DNA from: Brevibacterium sp. UCMA 11754
GTDB taxonomy: Bacteria; Actinomycetota; Actinomycetes; Actinomycetales; Brevibacteriaceae
Assembly: GCF_021532275.1 (NCBI RefSeq)
Contig: NZ_JACBOT010000021.1
Location: 186,001 to 250,000 of the forward strand
Reading direction: 5' to 3'
DNA: 64,000 nt
Part shown: positions 52,040 through 59,238 of the stretch, in pieces
How positions within the stretch are numbered: position 1 is the stretch's first letter
How the letters are laid out: every line of letters begins with the position of its first letter
Made by a program: the position numbers and the translations under genes
Notes under the pieces: generated by a model
The model's database searches: none
What the model was told of the DNA's origin: nothing
The model's input: the letters and a program-made list of their open reading frames with translations, nothing else

Positions 52040-53251
52040 TCACCGCTCCACAACGAGGTCACTCAAAGGCGTCGAACAGCAGGGCAGAAACTTCCCGGCC
52101 GCGATCTCCTTGGGGCGGATGCCTCCTGCGTGGTTCATCTCGACCTCGCCGCTGACCAGGACTGACTTGCAGGTTCCACACATCCCCTCTTCGCATGAAG
52201 ACGGGAAGACCATACCGGCCTCGACTGCTGCGTCTAAAACCGTGGTCTCAGGATCGCATTCGACGTGCTTGCCGCTGCCCGTGAAGTCGATGCCGAATCT
52301 CCTCAGCGGAGACGAGCCGCACCCGGGCGGTGGACCAACAGCCTCCGCTGCCCGTCCCGGGGCCGTTCCGGTCGACGCCTCGGCTTCCGCGAACTGGGCC
52401 CGCTTGGCCAACCGTTCGGCTGGTGAGGTCGCGAAGACGAAGGACTCCTCGTGCACCCGGCTCCCCAGCACGCCGAGCTCGTCGAGCATCACTCGAACTG
52501 CGGCCATGTAGTCGCCGGGACCGCAGACAAAGGTCTCACGATCTGCCACCTCGGGAACCACCTCGGCCAGTGCCTCGCGGGTGATGCGACCACGGCGACC
52601 GGCCCACACCTCGGCGGCGGAGTCTCTCGAGCACATCGTCACCACGCTCACGCCGGGGACCTCGGCCAGCTGCTCGAGTTCGGGTCGGAAGATGATATCG
52701 GCCGGGGTGGCCGCGTTGTGGATGAGCACGATGTCGGTCGGGGCACCGGCAGAACGCGCCAGCAGGGACCTCACCATTGACATGATCGGGGAGAGGCCCG
52801 AGCCGCCGGAGACGAACAGGTGCTTCGCGGCCGGATGGAAACTGGTGCTGAACAGACCGTACGGACCGTCGACGTGGACTCGGTCGCCGACCCGGAGCAC
52901 GTCGTGCAGGTAGGTCGAGACCGCGCCGCCGTCCACGCGTTTGACGGTGAGGGTGAATGTGTTCGTCCCGAACGGCGCCGACGCGATCGAATAGCAGCGC
53001 TCACACTCGAGTTCGGGGATGCGCACCGTCACGTACTGCCCGGGTTCGAAGTCGATCCGAGCCATCCAGGGGGCGAAGAGCTCGAAACTTCTGACGTTGT
53101 GCGTGACCTCGGTGATGGACACGCATTCGACCATCCCGGTCAGTTCCGCGTCGGCTTCGGGTGCTGCCGCAGCATAGCCGGGGGACGTCGCGTCAAAGCC
53201 GGGGGCCGCCGTGTCAAAGCCGGCGTTCAGTGTCTCCTGGTAGATCGTCAT
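52040..53251 (-). CDS. hybrid flavin/2Fe-2S reductase for the Rieske oxygenase (GbcB-like)
   Basis: A 403-residue electron-transfer protein. The FAD domain has PGQYVTVRIPELECERCYSI, the NAD domain has LFVSGGSGLSPIMSMVR and FVCGPGDYMAAV, and the C-terminal plant-type ferredoxin domain has SSCEEGMCGTCKSVLVSG plus a later Cys (LPCCSTP). This order matches GbcB and other reductases of class IA/IB-like Rieske systems. The start codon overlaps the oxygenase stop by one base (TGATG), so the pair is co-translated. About 40 residues of the N-terminus are Ala/Pro-rich and not conserved. Confidence 0.87.
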   Translation of the reverse strand: MTIYQETLNAGFDTAAPGFDATSPGYAAAAPEADAELTGMVECVSITEVTHNVRSFELFAPWMARIDFEPGQYVTVRIPELECERCYSIASAPFGTNTFTLTVKRVDGGAVSTYLHDVLRVGDRVHVDGPYGLFSTSFHPAAKHLFVSGGSGLSPIMSMVRSLLARSAGAPTDIVLIHNAATPADIIFRPELEQLAEVPGVSVVTMCSRDSAAEVWAGRRGRITREALAEVVPEVADRETFVCGPGDYMAAVRVMLDELGVLGSRVHEESFVFATSPAERLAKRAQFAEAEASTGTAPGRAAEAVGPPPGCGSSPLRRFGIDFTGSGKHVECDPETTVLDAAVEAGMVFPSSCEEGMCGTCKSVLVSGEVEMNHAGGIRPKEIAAGKFLPCCSTPLSDLVVER

Positions 53252-54555
53252 CAGCTCTGCCCTCCCTGGCCAGCCAGCCGCACGTCGGTCTGCGCCCTGT
53301 GGGCCTGCAGCCGTTCGATGTACCACGTGCAGAATTCTTCGAGGTCGCTCTCCGTAGGAGCATAGGGTCCCGGAATGTAGGCCGGCGACGAAATCCCGCG
53401 GTGGGCCTTCGCGCACAGCGCCGCATCCTGCTCGTTCGTCTTCACCCACACAGTCGTGAGATTCTCAACGTCATAGTCGACGCCTTCGACCGCATCCTCA
53501 TGGACCAGCCAGGTCGAGCGCACCCGCGTGGTGTCGGGCCCCAGAGGGATGAGGGAGAAGGTGACCGCGTGGTCGCCCATGAAGTGGAACCAGGCGTTGG
53601 GCTGAGTGTGCATCGATAGTCGCCCCAGCTCAGGGGTATCGAGTTCACCGAGGAGTTTCGCCGAGGCGGCCCCGCCGTCCATCGTGTACGACTCCCCCTT
53701 TCCGTCGAGAGCCGCCCGTTCGATTCGGAAGCCGGTGGCTCGGCCGCTGAGCTCTGCGATGAGCTGCGTGGGCAGGTTGTTGCGTTCGCTGTTGACCCGC
53801 AGCCTCTCCTCGGCGTCGAGGTAGCGCTGGTAGGCGGGCTTGAGCCGTTTGGGGATCTCGTCCGGGGCGTAGCCGTAGGTGGGGAAGAATGTGCAGGTCA
53901 GCTCCGGGTGCCCGGCCTCGCAGTGATAGCACTCGCGGTTGTTCTCCATGACGAGCTTCCAATTGGCGTGCTCGATGAGATCGACCTGAGCGGCGACCTT
54001 GGTCTTGTTCAGGGCGTGCGGTTGGATGTAGGGCGAGATACGCTCGGCCACCTCGGCGAAGTCCTCCGGAGGATTCTGCGCCAGGCAGATGAAGACCAGG
54101 CCAGCGACGACGCGGACGTTGACCGAGCGCAGGGAGAAGCAGGTCCGGTCGAAGCCGGGAGCCTGGACACCTGCGGACATGAGGTCGCCCTCGGGCGAGT
54201 AGGTCCACTGGTGGTAGCTGCAGACGATGTTGCCCACGGACCCGTTGGTCTCGGACAGGAGGCGAGCGCCTCGGTGGCGGCAGACGTTGTGGTGGGCGCG
54301 GATCACCTCGTCGTCGTCGCGGATGATGATGACCGAATAGTCGCCGATGTCGATGGTGACGAAGTCGCCGGGCTCGGGCACCTCGGCAGCTGCCGCTGCG
54401 AAGATCCATGTCGCGGCGAATACCGCGTCGATGTCCCTGCGATAGAACTCATCGGAGAGATAGAAGGGGGCCTCAAGACAGTAGCCGGGTCGACGCTCGT
54501 CGATGAGCCTGTCTGGATTGTCTGTTCGGGGATCGACTTCGGGTGCCAAAGTCAT
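53251..54555 (-). CDS. Rieske non-heme iron oxygenase, GbcA-like quaternary-amine demethylase
   Basis: A 434-residue oxygenase alpha subunit. The Rieske cluster ligands are Cys92-His94 (VCRHRGARLL) and Cys112-His115 (VCSYHQWTY). The mononuclear iron ligands are in ENNRECYHCEAGHPE (His211, His216). Stretches such as WLVHEDAVEGVDYDVENL, KTNEQDAA and AYIPGPYAPTESDLEEF agree closely with the glycine betaine demethylase GbcA as I remember it. The related stachydrine demethylase Stc2 is the main alternative. The ATG at 54555 begins the conserved part. The frame is open to 54663 but crosses the divergent promoter. Expected chemistry: N-demethylation of a betaine with release of formaldehyde. Confidence 0.85.
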   Translation of the reverse strand: MTLAPEVDPRTDNPDRLIDERRPGYCLEAPFYLSDEFYRRDIDAVFAATWIFAAAAAEVPEPGDFVTIDIGDYSVIIIRDDDEVIRAHHNVCRHRGARLLSETNGSVGNIVCSYHQWTYSPEGDLMSAGVQAPGFDRTCFSLRSVNVRVVAGLVFICLAQNPPEDFAEVAERISPYIQPHALNKTKVAAQVDLIEHANWKLVMENNRECYHCEAGHPELTCTFFPTYGYAPDEIPKRLKPAYQRYLDAEERLRVNSERNNLPTQLIAELSGRATGFRIERAALDGKGESYTMDGGAASAKLLGELDTPELGRLSMHTQPNAWFHFMGDHAVTFSLIPLGPDTTRVRSTWLVHEDAVEGVDYDVENLTTVWVKTNEQDAALCAKAHRGISSPAYIPGPYAPTESDLEEFCTWYIERLQAHRAQTDVRLAGQGGQS

Positions 54556-54642
54556 CGGTGTCACCGCCTCGCTGCGATTGCTGTTGCCTAAGGCCAGTGT
54601 CCGCCGGAAAACCTGCGAAAAAAAGCGAATCTTTTTCCACTG

Positions 54643-54667
54643 GATCGTGCAACAATATTGCATGATC
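54643..54667. promoter_or_regulatory. near-perfect 25-bp palindrome over the lysR start codon
   Basis: GATCGTGCAA (54643-54652), five bases, TTGCATGATC (54658-54667): ten-base arms with one mismatch. The inner TGCAA-N5-TTGCA is a T-N11-A-type LysR box. It covers ATG 54662, so autoregulation and control of the divergent oxygenase are likely. Confidence 0.65.
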
Positions 54668-55588
54668 GATCAGCGTCTCCAGGTGCTCCGAGTTCTCTCA
54701 GAGGTCGGAACTCTCACCGAGGCAGCGCACCGCCTCGGCTACACCCCTTCCGCCGTGTCTCATCAGCTGCGATCCCTGTCCAAGGACCTCGGTCTGCCCA
54801 TCCTCGAACAGCGTGGAAGAGGCCTCATCCTGACCCCTGTGGGCCAGCTCCTGCTCGAACGGACGCAGGAGCTCTTCACCCGGTGGGAGGAGATTCGCGG
54901 CGAACTCGCCCAGGCCGATTCGGGCAGCCCCCTGCGGCAGAGGCGACTGCGCCTGTGCGGCTTCTCGACGGCTGCGGCGGCGCTGCTGCCACCGGCTGCG
55001 GAGAAGGTGAACGAGCTTTTCCCCGATTCTCAGATCACCATCATCGAGGCCGAGCCGGAGGAGTGCTTCGAACTCCTCGTCACCGAGCAGGCCGATATCG
55101 CAGTCGTCGTGGCCACGGACCCGCTGCCGCCGCGCAGCGACATCCGGTTCGAGCAGAATGCGCTGGTCAGCGACCGGCTCGATCTCCTCGTCCGCAGCGA
55201 TCACCGCTTAGCCACACGCTCGGCGGTGTCACTGAGTGAGGCTGCTGAGGAGAGTTGGATCCTCGATCGCCCGGGTTCGCCCTACTACCGGCTGGTGCGA
55301 ACAGCCTGCGCGGCAGCCGGCTTCTTTCCCGAGAACGCCCATCAATCGCGGGAGTGGGAGACCGGGGCGGCCCTGGTCTCGGCCGGACTGGGGGTGGCGC
55401 TCATCCCCCGCCTGGCCAGACTGCCCGATGGCTACGATGTGGCCCGCGTACCCTTGCGCGGAGATCCGGTACCTTCCCGAAAGATCCTCACCGGGGTACG
55501 TAGCGGGTCTGCCGGCCAGCCGATCATCGCCGCCGCGCTCGAGATCCTCCACGAGGTCGCAGCCTCGGTGGCTCACCGCGGAGTGTGA
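54662..55588 (+). CDS. LysR-family transcriptional regulator of the Rieske oxygenase region
   Basis: A 308-residue regulator. The helix-turn-helix is VLSEVGTLTEAAHRLGYTPS then AVSHQLRSLSKDLGL, and the effector domain runs from about 90 to 295. ATG 54662 lies inside a palindromic LysR-type box. The frame is open upstream but crosses the divergent promoter. It is divergent from the GbcA/GbcB-like genes and followed by the ornithine-cyclodeaminase-family gene, so it likely senses an intermediate of the betaine pathway. Known glycine betaine regulators such as GbdR are AraC-type, so this control differs. Confidence 0.85.
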   Translation: MIDQRLQVLRVLSEVGTLTEAAHRLGYTPSAVSHQLRSLSKDLGLPILEQRGRGLILTPVGQLLLERTQELFTRWEEIRGELAQADSGSPLRQRRLRLCGFSTAAAALLPPAAEKVNELFPDSQITIIEAEPEECFELLVTEQADIAVVVATDPLPPRSDIRFEQNALVSDRLDLLVRSDHRLATRSAVSLSEAAEESWILDRPGSPYYRLVRTACAAAGFFPENAHQSREWETGAALVSAGLGVALIPRLARLPDGYDVARVPLRGDPVPSRKILTGVRSGSAGQPIIAAALEILHEVAASVAHRGV

Positions 55589-55677
55589 ACGGGCAAAGCG
55601 TTGCCCCGGGCGGCGCCAGGCCCTGGCAGCCAGTCTGGGCATCCGGAAGAGCATTCACACCTCAGCCGAGGGTGGCA

Positions 55678-55683
55678 TAAAGT
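55678..55683 (+). promoter_or_regulatory. -10-like TAAAGT of the ornithine-cyclodeaminase-family gene
   Basis: TAAAGT ends seven bases before ATG 55691, in keeping with a leaderless transcript separate from lysR. Confidence 0.35.
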
Positions 55684-55690
55684 CAGTTGC

Positions 55691-56623
55691 ATGGACGAAG
55701 TGAAGAACCTCGACGCCGAAGCCGTCTTCGCCGCGCTGTCCCCCGCCGAGGCGGTCGCCGCCCTGCGTGCAGCGTTGGCGAACGATTTCGACCCCGCCGA
55801 TGACATCCCGCGCACGATCACCGACATCTCTGCCGGGAACATGATCTTCATGCCCTCGGAGATCGGCGACTGGGTCGGGGTCAAACTCGCCGGCGTCTCC
55901 GTCGGCAATCCCGAACGCGGCCTCCCCCGAATCATGGCCCAGTACCTCATGTACGACAGCGCAACCCTCGAGCTGCGAACCGTCATCGATGGTGCAGCGC
56001 TGACGACCCTGCGCACCCCGGCGGTCTCCGTCGCTGCGATCGAACCTGCCCTGACCAGGTTCACTCAGCCGGTCAATGTCGTGGTCTTCGGCGCCGGCCC
56101 GCAGGGTGTGGGGCATGCGGACACGATCGCCGATGTCCTCGATGTCGAGCTCGCCGATGTGGCCTTCGTCGTCCGCTCCCCCGATCAGGTCACCTCCGAT
56201 GTCCGTGACCGCGGCAGGGTGCTGCAAGCGCAGACCGCCGAGGTGGACTCAGCACTGCGCGCCGCCGACATCATCGTCACCGCCACCACCGCGAGCGAAC
56301 CCCTGTTCTCATCAGACCTCGTCAGACCCGGTGCCGTGGTCATGGCGTGCGGATCCCACGATCCCCATTCGCGTGAGCTGCCAGCTGAGCTCTTCACCTC
56401 GGCGATGGTCGTGGTCGAAGACCTCAGCACGGTGCTGCGGGAGGGCGGGGACGTCGTCCTCGCGATCTCCGATGGGGCGCTGGATGCGGATTCGCTCGTG
56501 ACGATGAAGCGCTTCAGCAACGGCGAGGTCAGCGCCGAGGCGGGTCAGACGGTCATCTTCAAGGGCTCCGGCATGTCGTGGGAGGACCTGGCTGTGGCCA
56601 CGGAACTGGCAGGCATGGCATGA
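55691..56623 (+). CDS. ornithine cyclodeaminase/mu-crystallin family protein
   Basis: A 310-residue NAD(P)-dependent enzyme. The Rossmann motif is VVVFGAGPQGVGHA, with the family's GVKLAGVSVGNPERGLPRI and DGAALTTLRTPAVS blocks before it. Family members close ornithine to proline or reduce cyclic imines such as 1-pyrroline-2-carboxylate to proline. In a betaine island the imine reductase role is attractive, since it would give L-proline. The exact reaction cannot be read. The APC permease gene overlaps its stop by 4 bases. Confidence 0.82.
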   Translation: MDEVKNLDAEAVFAALSPAEAVAALRAALANDFDPADDIPRTITDISAGNMIFMPSEIGDWVGVKLAGVSVGNPERGLPRIMAQYLMYDSATLELRTVIDGAALTTLRTPAVSVAAIEPALTRFTQPVNVVVFGAGPQGVGHADTIADVLDVELADVAFVVRSPDQVTSDVRDRGRVLQAQTAEVDSALRAADIIVTATTASEPLFSSDLVRPGAVVMACGSHDPHSRELPAELFTSAMVVVEDLSTVLREGGDVVLAISDGALDADSLVTMKRFSNGEVSAEAGQTVIFKGSGMSWEDLAVATELAGMA

Positions 56624-58011
56624 GCACGTCTGACGAGGGCGCCGGGGGGTCCACCGGCGCTACAGGGTCCACTGGGTCAGCAGGGAAATCGGGCGAACTT
56701 CGCCGCAGCATCGGACTGACCGAGCTCGTCTTCATCGGCCTGGTGTTCATCGGGCCGGCGGCTGCGGTCGGCGTCTTCGGCACGCTCGACGCGAACTCGG
56801 GCGGTGCGGTTGCGCTCGTCTATATCGTGGCCACGATCGTCATGTCGTTCACTGCGGTCAGCTATATGCGGATGTCGCGGGAGATTCCGCGGGCAGGAAC
56901 GGTGTTCGCCTACGCCTCGGCGGGGATCGGTCCGCGTGCGGGATTCACCGCCGGATGGATGATCCTCCTCGACTACCTGTTCATTCCGTCCGTGGCGTAT
57001 CTGTTCACGGGCATCGCTCTGAATTCGATCTTTCCGAGCATTTCCGTGTGGCTGTTCACCGGCATCGCCGTCATTCTCACCACCGGCCTCAACCTTGCCG
57101 GCGTGAAGATCGCCTCGCGGGTGATCACGCTCGTGGTGGTCATCGAAGTGCTCGTGCTCGGGTTGGTCCTTGTTCTCGGCGTCATCTATCTGGCGGCCAA
57201 CGGGCCCAGCCGAGATTGGCTGTCCCCACTGACGGGCGTGGGCGCGTTCTCGATCACTGCGGTTCTGGCCGCGGTGTCCGTGGCTGTCCTGTCCTATCTC
57301 GGCTTCGATTCTCTGGCGACGTTCGCCGAGGAGGCTAAGGGCGGGCCGAAGATCGTCGGGCGCGCCACCTTGGTGTGCCTTGTTCTTGCAGGCGTCTTCT
57401 TCGTGGCGCAGACCTGGGTGGGCAGTCTGCTCTCGCCGGTATCTCCTGCCGAGCTGCAGGCCAACCCTGAGCTGGAGGGCGCAGCGTATTACGATGCCGT
57501 CGATGCCACCCTCGGGACCTGGGTGCACTGGCTGCTGGCCCTTGCCAAGGCCGTCGGTGCGGCGTTCTCCGCCATGATCGGACAGGCCGCTGGTTCACGC
57601 ATCCTGATGGACATGGGCCGCAACGGTCAGGTGCCGAAATTCCTTGGCCAGGTGTCGCCGCGGACCGGTGTTCCGTGGAAGGGCATCCTCGTCGCGGCCG
57701 CCGGCAACGTCATCGTCGCCGGCTGGGCAACGACCCGCGCGGACGGTCTCGACCAACTCACGTCAATCGTCAACGTCGGCGCTCTGAGCGCGTTCATCTT
57801 CGTACAGGCCTCAGTGGTCGGCTACTTCCTCGTCAGACGCAAGGGTTCCGAGGCGCCGAGCTGGTTCTCACATGGGGCGATTCCGATCATCGGCGCCGTC
57901 CTGCTCGCCATCGTCCTCGTCAGCGCGAATCCGCTGGCCCTGATCATCGGTGCGGTGTGGCTGGCTATCGGTATCGTCGTGTACCTGGTGCGCAACCGCC
58001 GACGGGTCTGA
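56620..58011 (+). CDS. APC-superfamily amino acid/polyamine permease
   Basis: A 463-residue transporter with about twelve helices. LTELVFIGLVFIGPAAAVGVF in helix 1, YLGFDSLATFAEEAKGG in the helix 6 region and SRILMDMGRNGQVPKFLGQV resemble the PuuP/putrescine-amino acid importer group. A Gly/Ser/Thr-rich N-terminal tail of 25 residues precedes helix 1. ATG 56620 overlaps the upstream stop (ATGA). It may import proline, ornithine or a polyamine. Confidence 0.85.
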   Translation: MSTSDEGAGGSTGATGSTGSAGKSGELRRSIGLTELVFIGLVFIGPAAAVGVFGTLDANSGGAVALVYIVATIVMSFTAVSYMRMSREIPRAGTVFAYASAGIGPRAGFTAGWMILLDYLFIPSVAYLFTGIALNSIFPSISVWLFTGIAVILTTGLNLAGVKIASRVITLVVVIEVLVLGLVLVLGVIYLAANGPSRDWLSPLTGVGAFSITAVLAAVSVAVLSYLGFDSLATFAEEAKGGPKIVGRATLVCLVLAGVFFVAQTWVGSLLSPVSPAELQANPELEGAAYYDAVDATLGTWVHWLLALAKAVGAAFSAMIGQAAGSRILMDMGRNGQVPKFLGQVSPRTGVPWKGILVAAAGNVIVAGWATTRADGLDQLTSIVNVGALSAFIFVQASVVGYFLVRRKGSEAPSWFSHGAIPIIGAVLLAIVLVSANPLALIIGAVWLAIGIVVYLVRNRRRV

Positions 58012-58082
58012 CTGCGGGGTCGGGCGTGACTGCTGGTCGGAGTCTGACTGCCGGGCCCAGCTTCGACCGGGCATGGTCACGG

Positions 58083-59063
58083 TCAGTCTTGGAGCCGGGT
58101 TGTGCCATCGATCCCACCTGAGGTGTTGAGCTGCTTGGCATAGCAGTAGTCGGCGCCAAGACCGTGCGATGAGCACCAGGACAGCGCCTCCTCTGGATCG
58201 TCGTACCCGATTCCCACGACCGTGACCCAGAAGTCGTCTTCTTTGAAGCTGGCAAAATCACCAGACCACACCAGCTGCACGCGAGGGAACTCCTCCCGCA
58301 GCTCTTGGTGTTCGGCGAGGATGTCCTTCTCCTTCCAGGTCTTCCCTTCGGCCTCAAGACCCAGCTTCTTCGAACTCAGCTGCGGCACCCATTTCCCGTT
58401 GAGGTCGGCCTTGACGCTGGGTCTGTCGCTTTCGATCAGTTGCTCAAGTGCCTTCGCAGGGGCATCCGACAGCGCTGGTGATTCCGAGGGATCAGGACTC
58501 TCTGAGGGACCTTGGCTTGATGAGGCCTCGCTTCCCGGGCTCTTCGCCTCCGATGAGGCGGGTGCGGCGACCGTGTCACCGTCGGAGTCATTGCCGAACA
58601 GAGTGGCTGCGCCCCATCCGATTCCGAGAGCGACAACGACGATGAGAACCACGCCCATCGCGATAAGCCCTCTCCGGCTGCGGGACTTCCCGGCCGGTGC
58701 GGCGGCATCAGGCCCTTGCGCATATTGGGCATTGGAGTTCCGTGCCGGTACCTGTTGGTGCTGTGGATGCTGTGGATACTGGCCCTGTGAGGCCTGCGCC
58801 GAAGCGGATTCGCTCTGCGGGCGCTTCGGCCTGGGGTACGGGGGCGCGGTGGGAACCGCAGGGGGCCTTTCGCCCCAACCGTTGTTGGCGCGCTCTTCCG
58901 GCTGACCCCAGCCGGTATTGGCCTGTTGGTTCCAGCCCGATTCCGACTGCTGATTCCACCCTGTGTTGGGCTGCTGCGGAGGGTTCGGCCCGTGTCCTTG
59001 CTGACCGTTGCCGTTCCACGCAGGGTCGCGGCCACTCCCGGGTGGAGGTGGATTCTCACTCAT
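58083..59063 (-). CDS. single-pass membrane protein with Gln/Pro-rich N-terminus, unknown function
   Basis: A 326-residue protein. Residues 1-125 are Gln/Asn/Pro-rich and cytoplasmic, with repeated NxGWNQQ/NxGWGQ units. A helix (RRGLIAMGVVLIVVVALGIG) follows, then a Ser/Pro linker and a compact extracytoplasmic domain of about 120 residues (DLNGKWVPQLSSKKLGLEAE, WVTVVGIGYDDPEEALSWCS) with two Cys (SWCSSHGLGADYCYAKQL). The domain may fold like SPOR/DUF domains of actinobacterial wall proteins, but I do not recognise it. It is divergent from the similarly built gene at 59239. Confidence 0.75.
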   Translation of the reverse strand: MSENPPPPGSGRDPAWNGNGQQGHGPNPPQQPNTGWNQQSESGWNQQANTGWGQPEERANNGWGERPPAVPTAPPYPRPKRPQSESASAQASQGQYPQHPQHQQVPARNSNAQYAQGPDAAAPAGKSRSRRGLIAMGVVLIVVVALGIGWGAATLFGNDSDGDTVAAPASSEAKSPGSEASSSQGPSESPDPSESPALSDAPAKALEQLIESDRPSVKADLNGKWVPQLSSKKLGLEAEGKTWKEKDILAEHQELREEFPRVQLVWSGDFASFKEDDFWVTVVGIGYDDPEEALSWCSSHGLGADYCYAKQLNTSGGIDGTTRLQD

Positions 59064-59154
59064 CAGCGGCTCTCGATCCTTCTTTGCGAAATGAGTCCTT
59101 TAGGACAACTTCCATGGTTTCACAAGCCTAATATAGGATTGCCACTACAAAATG

Positions 59155-59172
59155 AATATGCGGTCGCATATT
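59155..59172. promoter_or_regulatory. interrupted palindrome in the divergent promoter of two membrane-protein genes
   Basis: AATATGCGGTCGCATATT has 8-base perfect arms and a 2-base centre in a 175-base AT-rich gap. It is a candidate shared operator. Confidence 0.5.
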
Positions 59173-59238
59173 GGCTTATATCCAAATACACACCCCTCGC
59201 CTGCCTCGAAGCAGACCCACCCGGATGAAGGACCACTC

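Noticed and set aside
54503..54661. Upstream extension of the LysR gene
   Set aside because: It crosses the divergent promoter and the oxygenase start. The LysR fold begins at 54662.
59152..59238. Earlier Met for the 1090-residue membrane protein
   Set aside because: It falls in the AT-rich promoter with the palindrome, and the ribosome binding site supports ATG 59239.
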